The notes below the pieces were generated by a model. It saw only the letters and a program-made list of their open reading frames with translations. It was not told the origin of the DNA and ran no database searches. Of a stretch of 64,000 nt of DNA, positions 14,782 to 24,278 are shown one piece after another. The stretch's first letter is position 1. Each line of letters starts with the position of its first letter. Location: assembly GCF_003797825.1 (NCBI RefSeq), contig NZ_RKME01000017.1, positions 1-64,000 of the forward strand. Direction: 5' to 3'. Source of the stretch: Gordonia sp. OPL2. GTDB lineage: Bacteria; Actinomycetota; Actinomycetes; Mycobacteriales; Mycobacteriaceae. The translations under genes were made by a program, and so were the position numbers.

Positions 14782-17232
14782 GTGCCGATCTCGAAGAAGC
14801 TGTGGCCGCTGGCCGGCGCCTGCTTGATGGCGGGTGTGCTCGTCGCCGGACTGCTCTATCCCGTGGCCAGTGGCCTGGGCGTGATGTCCAACCGCGCCGC
14901 CGCCGCAGTCGAAAACGTCTCGTCCGAGTTGCTCAACGGGACACTGCCGGAGGTCTCGACGATGACCGACGCGGCGGGGACACCGATCGCGTTGCTCTAC
15001 GACCAGTACCGCTACCAGGTCGGCTACAACGACATCTCGCCCGACATGATCCGCGCGATCATCTCCATCGAGGACCGACGATTCCTCGAGCACGACGGTG
15101 TCGACTGGAAGGGCACGATCCGCGCCGCACTGAAGAACTCGTCGTCGGGCGAGGTCCAGCAGGGTGCGTCGACGCTCGATCAGCAGTACATCAAGAACTA
15201 TCAGCTGCTGGTCCTGGCACGGACCGACGCCGATCGTCAGGCCGCCATCGAGACGACCCCCGCGCGCAAGCTGCGAGAGGTCCGGATGGCGCTCACGATG
15301 GAACAGTCCCTCATCGATCAGGCCAAACGCGACAAGGGCCTCGACGATGCGGCCGCCAAGCAGGAGGCCAAGAAGCAGATCGTCACGCGATATCTCAACG
15401 TCGTCCCGTTCGGCAACAACTCGTACGGCATCGAGGCCGCGTCGCAGACCTATTTCGGCAAGCACGCCAAGGATCTGGCTGTGGAGCAGGCGGCCCTGCT
15501 GGCCGGCATGGTGCAGTCGAGTTCGGCGTTGGATCCGTACACCAATCCCGAAGCCGCGACCCAACGTCGGAACACGGTGCTCGACACCATGATCGACAAC
15601 TTCCCGGATCGTCGGGCCGAGCTCGTCGCGGCGAAGGAGAAGCCACTCGGGGTGGTACCGAGTCCCCGCACCCCGATGCAGGGCTGCATCGCGGCGGGCA
15701 ACAACGGCTTCTTCTGTGACTACGCACTGCAGTTCCTCGCCGAGAACGGCATGTCCCGCGACTCGGTGATGCGCGGCGGCTACATCATCCGCACCACGCT
15801 TGATCCCGAGGTGCAGCGGTCGACGGTGCGTGCCGTGCAGACACAGGCCAGCCCCGATTCCGACGGCGTCGCGGATGTGATGAGCACGATCAGACCGGGC
15901 AAGAAGTCCCACGACATCCTGTCGATGGCATCGAGTCGCAACTACGGCCTCGATCTGAGGGCCGGCGAGACGATGCAGCCGCAGCCGTTCTCGATGGTCG
16001 GTGACGGCGCGGGGTCGGTGTTCAAGCTCTTCACCACCGCCGCGGCCATGGAGAAGGGACTCGGCGCCGGATCGAACATCCCGGTGCCCGGCTCGGTCGC
16101 TGTCTACGGGATGGGCAACAGCGGTGGCACCAACGGATGTCCGGTGAACGCGTACTGCGTCAAGAACGACGGGCGTTATCCGGCATCGATGTCGGTCACC
16201 CAGGCTCTCGCGCAGTCCCCGAACACCGCGTTCGTGAAACTGCTGCAGCAGGTCGGGGTCAAGCCGGCGGTGGACATGGCAGTCCGGCTCGGCCTGCGCT
16301 CGTACACGGTGCCCGGGTCGTCGGGCTACGGCGACAAGAGCATGGCGACCTACGTCAAGGAGGGCAACTTCGGCTCGTTCACCCTCGGTCCACTGCCGAT
16401 CAACGGGCTCGAGCTGTCGAACGTGGCCGCGACGCTGGCCTCCGGCGGCACCTGGTGCCCGCCGAACCCGATCGCGTCGATCAGCCAGATCAAGCGCGAT
16501 CAGTACGGCAACCCGGTGATGGCACCGAATGGCCAGCCCGCCCTCACGGCCGTCCCGTTCACTGCACCGAAGTGTGAGCAGGTCGTCGAGGAGGGGCTCG
16601 CGAACACCCTCGCGAACGCGATGAGCCAGGACGACCGCGGCGGCGGCACGTCGGCCGCGGCGGCCGGATCGGCCGGCTGGACGTTGCCGATGTCCGGCAA
16701 GACGGGGACCACCGAGGCGCACCGCTCGTCGGCGTTCCTCGGCTTCACAAACAACATCGCCGGCGCCGCCTACGTCTACAACGACGGTCCGAACCCGACC
16801 GGCATCTGCTCGAGCCCACTGCGTCAGTGCTACGACGGCACCCTCTACGGCGGTATGGAACCGGCCCGCACCTGGTATCAGGCCGTCAAGCCGGTCGCGA
16901 CCAAGTTCGGCCCCGTGCGCCTGCCACCGGTCGATCCCCGCTACATGGCCGGCAGTGATCGCGGACGCATCCCGTCGGTGAGCGGCCTGCCGGCGAGTGC
17001 GGCGACATCGCGTCTGCAGGCGGCCGGGTTCAAGGTCAATCAGCTCGACGTCGACAGCAATCGTCCGCAGGGCACCGTCGTCTTCACGGCACCGTCCGAC
17101 TCGGCGATGCCCGGCAGTGTCGTGACGATCTACGTGAGCAACGGGCGGCGGTCCGACGACCAGCAGGGTCCGACGGAGACCACCGTCCAGGTGCCCGGCG
17201 TCGGGCCGGTGGTGATCCAGCTACCGGGCTGA
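14782..17232 (+). CDS. ponA2: Bifunctional class A penicillin-binding protein with PASTA domain
   Basis: 816 residues. A short N-terminus and one membrane helix (about residues 8-32) are followed by a family 51 glycosyltransferase with EDRRFLEHDGVDWKG (Glu97) and GASTLDQQYIKN. The transpeptidase follows, with Ser412-x-x-Lys415 (SVFK), Ser479-Pro-Asn and Lys640-Thr-Gly. A single PASTA domain occupies about residues 730-795. It polymerises and cross-links peptidoglycan outside the membrane. Length and order match PonA2 (Rv3682, 810 residues). The GTG start is supported by TATCCT ending 6 nt upstream. The frame is open upstream but lacks signals. Confidence 0.95.
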   Translation: MPISKKLWPLAGACLMAGVLVAGLLYPVASGLGVMSNRAAAAVENVSSELLNGTLPEVSTMTDAAGTPIALLYDQYRYQVGYNDISPDMIRAIISIEDRRFLEHDGVDWKGTIRAALKNSSSGEVQQGASTLDQQYIKNYQLLVLARTDADRQAAIETTPARKLREVRMALTMEQSLIDQAKRDKGLDDAAAKQEAKKQIVTRYLNVVPFGNNSYGIEAASQTYFGKHAKDLAVEQAALLAGMVQSSSALDPYTNPEAATQRRNTVLDTMIDNFPDRRAELVAAKEKPLGVVPSPRTPMQGCIAAGNNGFFCDYALQFLAENGMSRDSVMRGGYIIRTTLDPEVQRSTVRAVQTQASPDSDGVADVMSTIRPGKKSHDILSMASSRNYGLDLRAGETMQPQPFSMVGDGAGSVFKLFTTAAAMEKGLGAGSNIPVPGSVAVYGMGNSGGTNGCPVNAYCVKNDGRYPASMSVTQALAQSPNTAFVKLLQQVGVKPAVDMAVRLGLRSYTVPGSSGYGDKSMATYVKEGNFGSFTLGPLPINGLELSNVAATLASGGTWCPPNPIASISQIKRDQYGNPVMAPNGQPALTAVPFTAPKCEQVVEEGLANTLANAMSQDDRGGGTSAAAAGSAGWTLPMSGKTGTTEAHRSSAFLGFTNNIAGAAYVYNDGPNPTGICSSPLRQCYDGTLYGGMEPARTWYQAVKPVATKFGPVRLPPVDPRYMAGSDRGRIPSVSGLPASAATSRLQAAGFKVNQLDVDSNRPQGTVVFTAPSDSAMPGSVVTIYVSNGRRSDDQQGPTETTVQVPGVGPVVIQLPG

Positions 17233-17306
17233 TGCGATCGGCTCCCGGCGACCCGGTCGGCGAAACCCACGGGCGCCGGGGCCACACGCCTGCGTATTCT
17301 GGGTGA

Positions 17307-18323
17307 ATGGTTGACGTCGACAACGCTCTCACCCGCCGCGTCGCGCGGGGGGCAGGATCGGTTCCCGGCCTGACCTCCGCCTCGGCCGCGCGGGTCGTCG
17401 GAGGTCTGGCCGGTCTGGCGGCCGCCGGACTCTTCTACTCGACGGTGATCGAGCGCAATGCGTTCACTCTGCGGCACAGCACCCTGGCCGTGCTCGAACC
17501 GGGAGCATCACCGCTCCGCGTGCTGCACATCAGCGATCTGCACATGACACCGCATCAGCGACTCAAGCAGGCATGGGTGTCCGAGCTCGAGGCCCTCGAA
17601 CCCGACCTCGTCATCAACACCGGCGACAACCTGGCCCACCCGCAGGCGGTCCCGTCGGTGATCCAGTCCCTCGGCGGACTGCTGTCGCGGCCCGGGCTGT
17701 TCGTGTTCGGCTCCAACGACTACTTCGGCCCACGACCGAAGAATCCGTTCCAGTACTTCAAGTCCGATCACACCCGCACCTTCGGTGATCCGCTGCCGTG
17801 GCAGGATCTGCGCGCGGCGTTCACCGAACGCGGCTGGCTGGACGCGACCCACACCGTGCGTGAGCTCGAGGTCGGCGGAGTCCGTGTGGTCGCCGCGGGC
17901 GTCGACGACCCGCACATCGAGCGGGACCGTTACGACACCGTCGCCGGGCGGCCGAATCCGCTGGCGCACCTGCGTCTCGGACTCACCCATTCGCCGGAGC
18001 CCCGTGTCCTCGACCGTTTCGCCGAGGACGGCTACGACCTGGTGCTGGCTGGACACACCCACGGCGGACAGCTCTGCCTCCCGTTCTTCGGCGCGCTGGT
18101 CACCAATTGCCAGATCGACCGGTCCCGCGTCAAAGGCGTGTCGAGCTGGGGTTCGACCATGAAGCTGCACGTCAGTGCCGGACTGGGCACCTCTCCGTAC
18201 GCGCCGGCCCGCTTCTGCTGCCGACCCGAGGCAAGTCTGCTGACGCTCACGCCCGTGTCGCACGGCGACGCCGCCTACGACGAGGACCACTCCCTGCCGC
18301 AGTTGGCGACCGAGATCAGCTGA
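17307..18323 (+). CDS. Calcineurin-like metallophosphoesterase (Rv3683-like)
   Basis: 338 residues. After a hydrophobic stretch near residues 30-50 the dimetal motifs appear in order: HISDLHM, VINTGDNLAH, FGSNDYFG (in place of GNHD/E) and LAGHTHGGQLCLP. The Asn-Asp in place of the usual Asn-His is seen in several membrane-associated members such as YkuE-type proteins. Substrate unknown. A TATTCT hexamer ends 6 nt before the ATG (leaderless). It follows ponA2 on the same strand, as in mycobacteria. Confidence 0.9.
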   Translation: MVDVDNALTRRVARGAGSVPGLTSASAARVVGGLAGLAAAGLFYSTVIERNAFTLRHSTLAVLEPGASPLRVLHISDLHMTPHQRLKQAWVSELEALEPDLVINTGDNLAHPQAVPSVIQSLGGLLSRPGLFVFGSNDYFGPRPKNPFQYFKSDHTRTFGDPLPWQDLRAAFTERGWLDATHTVRELEVGGVRVVAAGVDDPHIERDRYDTVAGRPNPLAHLRLGLTHSPEPRVLDRFAEDGYDLVLAGHTHGGQLCLPFFGALVTNCQIDRSRVKGVSSWGSTMKLHVSAGLGTSPYAPARFCCRPEASLLTLTPVSHGDAAYDEDHSLPQLATEIS

Positions 18324-18354
18324 GGGCCGGATCCCGGGCACTACGATCGACCAC

Positions 18355-19053
18355 GTGCCTGTCCTCGACGATGTCCGCGTTCTCGCCTTCGACACGTTCG
18401 GCACGGTGACCGACTGGTTCACCGGAATCTCGACGACCGTGCACGACACTCTCCCGGACGTCGACGCGGCGGCCTTCACCCGCGAGTGGCGACGACGCTA
18501 CGGTCCGATCCTGGCCCGGGTGGAATCGGGCGAGCTGCCGTGGCGCCGACTGGATGATCTGCAGACCGAGACGCTGCTCGACGTGGCCGCCGACTTCGAG
18601 GTCGCGCTGTCCGGCCCGCAGACGACGAACCTCGTCCGGGCCTGGCGAACCATTCCCGGATGGCCTGACGCCGCCGACGGAATCCGAAGGCTCAAGCGCG
18701 ATCACATCGTGTGCGCCCTCAGCAACGGGACCGTCGCGCTGCTCACCGACATGGCCCGGCACAACGGATTCGCCTGGGACGTGATCGGCGGGTCGGACCT
18801 GTGGCGCCATTACAAGCCGGCGCGCGAGACCTATTGCGGCCTGGCCGAACTACTCGAGGTCGAGCCGCCGGCGGCGATGATGGTCGCCACCCATCAGGGT
18901 GACCTCGACGCCGCTCGCTCCTTCGGTCTGCGCACCGCGTTCATCGAGCGCCCACTGGAGCGGGGCGGTGACCCGAAGGACGACTCCGGTTCTCCCGAGA
19001 ACGACGTCCACGCCATCGACCTGCTCGACCTCGCCCGACAGTTGGGCTGCTGA
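18355..19053 (+). CDS. HAD-superfamily hydrolase, haloacid dehalogenase type II
   Basis: 232 residues. The nucleophile loop is FDTFGTVTDW, motif II is LSNGTVALL, the lysine lies in HYKPARETY, and the acidic motif is ATHQGDLDAARSFGL. This pattern fits the L-2-haloacid dehalogenase branch, whose members hydrolyse 2-haloacids or sometimes phosphate esters; the substrate cannot be told from sequence. GTG start with TACGAT ending 7 nt upstream. Convergent with the deazaflavin-type gene, 14 bases apart. Confidence 0.85.
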   Translation: MPVLDDVRVLAFDTFGTVTDWFTGISTTVHDTLPDVDAAAFTREWRRRYGPILARVESGELPWRRLDDLQTETLLDVAADFEVALSGPQTTNLVRAWRTIPGWPDAADGIRRLKRDHIVCALSNGTVALLTDMARHNGFAWDVIGGSDLWRHYKPARETYCGLAELLEVEPPAAMMVATHQGDLDAARSFGLRTAFIERPLERGGDPKDDSGSPENDVHAIDLLDLARQLGC

Positions 19054-19067
19054 GAGCCGGTCGCGCG

Positions 19068-19511
19068 TCAGTCCAGCCGGAGTTCCACCAGCGGCACGTC
19101 GTCGATCGACATCCCGGTCGATTCCTCGATGATCCCGGAGAGCTCTGCGTAGGCACGGGCATGCGCGACGCGGTAGCGTGCGAGCACCGCACGTGCCGCA
19201 TCCTCGTCGAGCAGACGGGCCGTTGCCGTCCGGCTCGCAGACCATCCGATCGATACCCGGCACCGTGGGTTCGCCCGGACGTTGCGGAACCATTGCGCGC
19301 GTTCGCCGAATCCAGAGGCAACCACCACATGCGAGGAATCCGGCCGTTCGACGGTCTCGAGCACCACGCGGCGCAGCCGGCCCGAGTGTCGCCCCGTGTG
19401 TTCCAGCAGCAGCAAGCGACCGCCGAAGAGTCCCCCGAGGTGCGCACGGAAGATCACGATGGGTGCCCGGACGAACCACCGTGTCCGCAACAGTCGCGCG
19501 GCGAGGCCCAC
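19068..19511 (-). CDS. Deazaflavin (F420)-dependent nitroreductase-family protein
   Basis: 147 residues from the GTG at 19511, which has GGGAGGAA five bases upstream; the frame is open further but without signals. The core LLLLEHTGRHSGRLRRVVLE and FGERAQWFRNVRANP match the Ddn/DUF385 split-barrel family abundant in actinobacteria that make cofactor F420. Members reduce quinones or activate nitroimidazole drugs. The particular substrate is unknown. Confidence 0.83.
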   Translation of the reverse strand: MGLAARLLRTRWFVRAPIVIFRAHLGGLFGGRLLLLEHTGRHSGRLRRVVLETVERPDSSHVVVASGFGERAQWFRNVRANPRCRVSIGWSASRTATARLLDEDAARAVLARYRVAHARAYAELSGIIEESTGMSIDDVPLVELRLD

Positions 19512-19672
19512 GTCGTTCCTCCCGTGTCGTTCGCATGCCGAAAGACTCCGTCTCTCACACCTTCTCACGCCAATCACCCACAACGGGGGATGTGCACCCC
19601 GATTCGGCGGGCGACCATTCGACATGAGGTGTGCCGGAAGAAGCCCGGCCACCCGAGAGAGAAAGAGCTGTC

Positions 19673-20077
19673 ATGACCACCACACATCGCGAGGAACATC
19701 CCGTTCAGCAGGGTTTCGCCGGCGGTGCAACCATCGGTGCGGCCATCCTCCTGCTCACCGGCGGCATCATCGCGCTCCTGCAGGGCATCTCGGCGGTCGC
19801 CAACGACGATCTGTTCGTCGTCGGACCGGAATACGTCTACCAGCTGGACCTGTCCACCTGGGGCTGGATCCACATCGTCCTGTCCATCGTCGCGATCGCC
19901 GTTGCGATCGGCATGTTCACCGGCGCGGCGTGGGCACGGGTCAGCGCGATCATCATCGCCTCGCTGTCGATCATCCTGAATTTCCTCTGGCTGCCGTACT
20001 ACCCGTGGTGGTCGATCCTCGTGATCGCCATCGACATCGTCATCATCTGGGCAGTGGCCACCTGGCGAACCGCCTGA
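19673..20077 (+). CDS. DUF7144-type four-helix membrane protein, paralogue 1
   Basis: 134 residues with four hydrophobic helices and the family core LLQGISAVAND, followed by GPEYVYQLDLSTWGWIH and ending FLWLPYYPWWSIL. A purine-rich GAGAGAGAAAGAG precedes the ATG. No function is known. A second copy lies at 30530-30946 with the same helix order and nearly the same core, so the two are paralogues separated by about 10 kb. Confidence 0.8.
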   Translation: MTTTHREEHPVQQGFAGGATIGAAILLLTGGIIALLQGISAVANDDLFVVGPEYVYQLDLSTWGWIHIVLSIVAIAVAIGMFTGAAWARVSAIIIASLSIILNFLWLPYYPWWSILVIAIDIVIIWAVATWRTA

Positions 20078-20113
20078 GCCCGAGATCCACGAGCACCGGC
20101 GAGCCGGCCTGCC

Positions 20114-20638
20114 CTACCCTCGCGGTGGGGCCAGGTCGGCCATCGCGCGCATGAGGGTCGTGTAGACGACGCCGGGTTCGGCGTCGTGCCAGTCGGTCTC
20201 GGCAGTCATCTCGGTGGTCGGCTCATCGCCGTCCGACGGCGCGTACAACCACCACAGGTTGTGCCAGGGATCGAGGAACCGCGCAAGATCGTATCCGCCG
20301 TAGAAGTCCGATCGGGGTGTGACCGTGGTCGATCCGGCCCGCTCCGCCCGTGCCAGCACCACGTCGATGTCGCGGACGTAGACCTGGGTGAGCGCAGGCG
20401 TGAACGGCCAGTTCGGCTTCCGGTCGCCGATCATGATCGTCGAATCGCCGACTACGACCTCGGCGTGGATCAGCGTGCCGTCGCGGTCAGGCGTACGGGC
20501 CGCGGCGTGCTCCTCACCGTCGAAGACATCGACGAGGAACTCGATGAAGTCCGCCGCACCGTCGACCACGACGAACGTGTTGACGGTGTGATCGCACCCG
20601 GGCAGATTCTCGGTCAGGGGTTGTCGTTGTTCATCCAT
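20114..20638 (-). CDS. Glyoxalase/bleomycin-resistance (VOC) superfamily protein
   Basis: 174 residues. It has the PhnB-like beta-alpha-beta-beta-beta repeat: VNTFVVVDGAADFIEFLVDVF, then HAEVVVGDSTIMIGD, and in the second half TQVYVRDIDVVLARAERAG ending FLDPWHNLWWLY. VOC proteins include dioxygenases, isomerases and antibiotic-binding proteins; the metal ligands are not clear enough to choose. TACCGT ends 7 nt before the ATG, so it is probably leaderless. Convergent with the DUF7144 gene. Confidence 0.8.
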   Translation of the reverse strand: MDEQRQPLTENLPGCDHTVNTFVVVDGAADFIEFLVDVFDGEEHAAARTPDRDGTLIHAEVVVGDSTIMIGDRKPNWPFTPALTQVYVRDIDVVLARAERAGSTTVTPRSDFYGGYDLARFLDPWHNLWWLYAPSDGDEPTTEMTAETDWHDAEPGVVYTTLMRAMADLAPPRG

Positions 20639-20668
20639 GACGACGACGGTACGAGCGACTGCGGACGA

Positions 20669-21463
20669 TCACTGTCCGCGTTGACCGTCCGATCCCACGC
20701 CGTCCCCGTGGCGGCCTGCGCCGTCCGCGAAACGGGTGGCACCTGCCACCGTGTCCGCAGACAGGGACACCATCCCGTGCCGCAGTTCGTTGGCGATGGC
20801 CGCCGGCTCGTCGAGCCCTTCCTGTTCCAGCGCCGAGAGCCGGTCGTGCCGCAGGCAGGTCTGGGGAAACGCGGCGATCTCGATGCCGAGTCGCACCGCC
20901 GCGTCGAGCGACGTGCCCGACGGCACCACACGAGTGGCAAGTCCGATCTCGAGCGCCTCGGCCGCCGGCACCGCCCGACCCGTCAGGATGAGGTCCATCG
21001 CCCGACCGGCACCGACGATGCGGGGCAGTCGGACGGTCCCACCGTCGATCAACGGGACACCCCACCGTCTGCAGAAGACACCGAACGTGGCGTCGTCGTC
21101 GACGACCCGCAGGTCCGCCCAGAGTGCGAGTTCCAACCCGCCGGCGACGGCGTGGCCGGATATCGCGGCGATGACCGGCTTCTCCAGTCGCATCCGCGTC
21201 GGCCCCATCGGTCCGTCGCCGTCGTCGGCGACGCGGTTCGGCTCACCCTCGGCGATGGCTTTGAGGTCCGCTCCGGCACAGAAGGTCCCGCCCTCGCCGT
21301 ACAGGACGGCGACGGCGACGGAGTCGTCGGCGTCGAACCGACGGAACGCGTCGGCCAGCGCGTCCGCGGTCGGGCGATCAATGGCGTTGCGGACCTGTGG
21401 CCGGTCGATGCCGATGATCCGAACCGGTCCGTCAGTCCGTTCGACAATGGTCGAGGAGCTCAT
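20669..21463 (-). CDS. Enoyl-CoA hydratase/isomerase family protein (crotonase fold)
   Basis: 264 residues from the ATG at 21463, which has AAAGGA 8 nt upstream. The oxyanion-hole motifs are GGTFCAGADLKAI and SGHAVAGGLELALWADLR, with FCRRWGVPLIDGGT following. The family hydrates or isomerises acyl-CoA thioesters. It is the last of three same-strand genes (AidB-like dehydrogenase, crotonase, crotonase), suggesting a small acyl-CoA degradation unit. Confidence 0.87.
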   Translation of the reverse strand: MSSSTIVERTDGPVRIIGIDRPQVRNAIDRPTADALADAFRRFDADDSVAVAVLYGEGGTFCAGADLKAIAEGEPNRVADDGDGPMGPTRMRLEKPVIAAISGHAVAGGLELALWADLRVVDDDATFGVFCRRWGVPLIDGGTVRLPRIVGAGRAMDLILTGRAVPAAEALEIGLATRVVPSGTSLDAAVRLGIEIAAFPQTCLRHDRLSALEQEGLDEPAAIANELRHGMVSLSADTVAGATRFADGAGRHGDGVGSDGQRGQ

Positions 21464-21491
21464 GGGCGACATCCTTTCGACATCGTCGTCG

Positions 21492-22505
21492 TCATGTGTC
21501 GGTGTCCAGGGCTGCGCGTTTCCAATCGCCGTAGGGCTCGTCCCGTTCCCGGACCGCCTCACGGAACCCGTTGTCGGCGGCGCGGTTCTGGAATGCATAG
21601 CCCTCGCGGGTGTGCCGCGAGATCCCGTCGAACACGGTACTGATCATGCCGGAGTTGGCCACCCCCTGGCTGTGGAGCGCGGAATTGAGTGCGAGCTTCA
21701 CCATCATCAGCTGGTTGACCGGCATCCGTGCGATTCGCGCGACGAGTTCCTCGGTGCGGTCATCGAGCTCGTCGGCGGGAACCGATTCGACTGCCAGTCC
21801 CCACTCGGCGGCTTGTCGACCGGATATGCAATCACCGGTCAGCAGCAGCCTTTTCGCGCGTTGGTCGCCGAGACGATGCGCCCACATCCCCGCCGCGGGC
21901 ACACCCCATACCCGTGTCGGCGGGTAGCCGATCTTGATGTCGTCGGCGCAGATGATCTGATCGGCGAACAGTGCGATGTCCGTGCCGCCGGCGATCGCGA
22001 AGCCGTGGAGTTTGGCGACGGTGGGTTTGTTCGCGTGCAGCAGACTGGCGAAACCCCGATTGAAACGGCTCATCATCGCGTAGTCGATCATCGGGTCCCA
22101 CACGGCCGACGGATCGTGGTTGCGCGCCTGGACGATCGGGTCCACGACGGTACCCTCAGGCGAATCGGCGCCGTCGTCGGCGCCTGAGCCCTCCGCGAAG
22201 ATGGAGAGGTCGTATCCGCCGCAGAATCCCTTCCCGCGGCCGGACAGCAGGATCACGTGGACGTGCGGATCGAGATCGGCGCGCTCGACTGCTGCGGCGA
22301 GTTCGATCGGGGTGTCGGCGGTGATCGCATTGCCCCGGTGCGGCCGGTCAAAGGTGATCCGGGCGACGCGTCCGGTGACCTCGTACGTCAGCGTCCGGTA
22401 GGTGCGGTCCGCCTCGGCGCGGTGTCGTCCGCGAAAGAGGCTGTCGTCGCCGTCGGTCTGACCCCGATACCAGGGCGCCGCGCCGGAATCGTCGATATCG
22501 ACCAT
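21492..22505 (-). CDS. Enoyl-CoA hydratase/isomerase family protein, long form
   Basis: 337 residues. Crotonase motifs are GKGFCGGYDLSIFA and HGFAIAGGTDIALFADQII, followed by IGYPPTRVWGVPAAGMW. It is longer than the standard ~260-residue enzyme because of an N-terminal extension and an insert around residues 105-145 (GSGADDGADSPEG onward) next to the active site. This may mark a distinct substrate class. It starts seven bases after the stop of the AidB-like gene and lies 28 bases before the second crotonase, so the three are co-transcribed. Confidence 0.87.
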   Translation of the reverse strand: MVDIDDSGAAPWYRGQTDGDDSLFRGRHRAEADRTYRTLTYEVTGRVARITFDRPHRGNAITADTPIELAAAVERADLDPHVHVILLSGRGKGFCGGYDLSIFAEGSGADDGADSPEGTVVDPIVQARNHDPSAVWDPMIDYAMMSRFNRGFASLLHANKPTVAKLHGFAIAGGTDIALFADQIICADDIKIGYPPTRVWGVPAAGMWAHRLGDQRAKRLLLTGDCISGRQAAEWGLAVESVPADELDDRTEELVARIARMPVNQLMMVKLALNSALHSQGVANSGMISTVFDGISRHTREGYAFQNRAADNGFREAVRERDEPYGDWKRAALDTDT

Positions 22506-22512
22506 GGTTGAG

Positions 22513-24153
22513 TCACCCGACCTTCGGAGTGACGCGGTCGAGGATCGTCGAGATTCCGAGACCGTCAGGCAGACAACCGAAGACGTCGCCGCGCGTCGAG
22601 CCGAGACGGCTCACCACGAACGCTTCGGCGACTGCCGGATGCCCGAACCGCAGCAGGAGGGATCCCTGGAGCACCAGCGCCATGTCGCCGACGATCTGAC
22701 GGGCCGCGAACTGGATGGCGGCCGGATCCGAGACGTCGGCGAACCGCCCACGCAGGACCGTCAGTGCGCGGTCGAGCTCCGGCGACTGCCCCTGCACGAC
22801 ACCGACCTCGTCGAAGAAGATCTCCAACGTCTCGGGTTGGCGCACGATGGCACGCAGCACGTCGAGTGCGGCCACGTTGCCGGAACCCTCCCACACCGAC
22901 ATCAACGGCGCCTCCCGGTACAGCCGAGGCATCCGCGATTCCTCCACATACCCGTTGCCGCCCAGGCATTCCAGCGACTCGGCGGCATGGATCGGTCCGC
23001 GTTTGCAGACGTAGTACTTGCTGACGGCGAGCCCGATTCGTCGCAGGGAATCTGCGCGCGCATCGCCTGCGACGGCGCGATCGGTGACCTCCGCGAGCCA
23101 GAGCGCCGCAACTGTTGACGCCTCCGCCTCGACCGCGAGGTCGGCGATCACGTTGCGCATCAACGGCTGATCGATCAGGGCAGCCCCGAAAGCGCGTCGG
23201 TGAGATGCGTGGTGTGCGGCATTCATGACGCCCGTCCGCATCGATGTCGCGGTCCCGAGGGTGCAGTCGAGGCGAGTCAGGTTGACCATCTCGACGATGG
23301 TGCGGACACCTCGCCCCTCCTCGCCGACGAGCCAGCCCAGCGTGCCGTCGTACTCCACCTCACTACTGGCGTTGGACCGATTTCCGAGTTTGTCCTTGAG
23401 ACGTTGCAGCGCAAAGGGATTACGCGTGCCGTCGGGGAGGATTCGCGGCACGAAGAAGCACGACAACCCGCCGGGTGCCTGCGCGAGGACCAGGAAGACG
23501 TCCGACATCGGCGCCGACGTGAACCATTTGTGGCCGGTGATGCGATAGGTGCCGTCACCCGTCGGATTCGCCACCGTGGTGTTGGCCCGGACGTCGGAGC
23601 CACCTTGCTTCTCGGTCATCGACATACCCGCGATGAGTCCCGCCTTGGACAGTGGCGCGCGCAGGCCGGGTTCGTAGACGGGCGCGGTCAGGAGCGGCTC
23701 GTATCGGTCTGCGAGTTCCGCATTCGCCCGCAGTGCGGGCACGACGGCGTAGGTCATCGAGATCGGGCACAGGTGTCCTGCATCGGTCGGACCCCACACA
23801 CTCATCTTCGCGGCCCGCACCAGGTGCGGACTTGGGGACGTCTCCGCCCACGGAGCCGCGTGAAGGCCGAATCCGACTGCCCGACGCATGAGTTCGTGGT
23901 AGGCGGGGTCGTAGTCGACCTCATCGATCCGATTGCCGTACCGGTCATGCGTCCGGAGGACCGGCGGATGCGCCTCCGCACGATCGGCCAGGTCGAGGAC
24001 CTCCGCCGAACCCGCTTGCCGACCGATCTCGTGCAGGGCGTCGAGCGCGTGGTCGGCACGTGCGCGAGCGATGGCCTCGAGGATGACCGGCTGCTCGGCG
24101 ACGTCGTGGTCGATGAGCGGCGGCACCTGGTTGGTGACGGCGTGTGTGGGCAT
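22513..24153 (-). CDS. AidB-like acyl-CoA dehydrogenase
   Basis: 546 residues from the ATG at 24153 with GGGAGG six bases upstream. The middle domain shows GMSMTEKQGGSDVRANTT and the helical domain shows ALECLGGNGYVEE-type sequence (SLECLGGNGYVEESRMPRLY) and SVWEGSGNVAALDVLR. Length and these motifs match the AidB branch of flavin acyl-CoA dehydrogenases rather than the ~380-residue catabolic type. AidB binds DNA in E. coli under alkylation stress, but the two crotonase genes behind it argue for metabolism here (inference). Confidence 0.88.
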   Translation of the reverse strand: MPTHAVTNQVPPLIDHDVAEQPVILEAIARARADHALDALHEIGRQAGSAEVLDLADRAEAHPPVLRTHDRYGNRIDEVDYDPAYHELMRRAVGFGLHAAPWAETSPSPHLVRAAKMSVWGPTDAGHLCPISMTYAVVPALRANAELADRYEPLLTAPVYEPGLRAPLSKAGLIAGMSMTEKQGGSDVRANTTVANPTGDGTYRITGHKWFTSAPMSDVFLVLAQAPGGLSCFFVPRILPDGTRNPFALQRLKDKLGNRSNASSEVEYDGTLGWLVGEEGRGVRTIVEMVNLTRLDCTLGTATSMRTGVMNAAHHASHRRAFGAALIDQPLMRNVIADLAVEAEASTVAALWLAEVTDRAVAGDARADSLRRIGLAVSKYYVCKRGPIHAAESLECLGGNGYVEESRMPRLYREAPLMSVWEGSGNVAALDVLRAIVRQPETLEIFFDEVGVVQGQSPELDRALTVLRGRFADVSDPAAIQFAARQIVGDMALVLQGSLLLRFGHPAVAEAFVVSRLGSTRGDVFGCLPDGLGISTILDRVTPKVG

Positions 24154-24278
24154 GGCAGGCCTCCCTGAGTGGATCGGCGGCACGAAGCGACACCGCCACT
24201 ATTACATATGTGGCTCGCAAGAATCCAGAATGTAATGCCAGGAGTCCGGGGGCCGCGGGCTCATGCCGCGGCGACACG

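Noticed and set aside
14713..16722. A 669-residue open frame opposite ponA2
   Set aside because: ponA2 on the other strand has all catalytic motifs in order. The antisense frame is Arg/His/Gly-rich with no domain, typical of GC-rich shadow frames.
17244..17280. Terminator after ponA2 (CCCGGCG ... CGCCGGG)
   Set aside because: Only 7-bp arms with a 23-base loop in GC-rich DNA, and the leaderless promoter of the next gene follows directly; chance pairing is likely.
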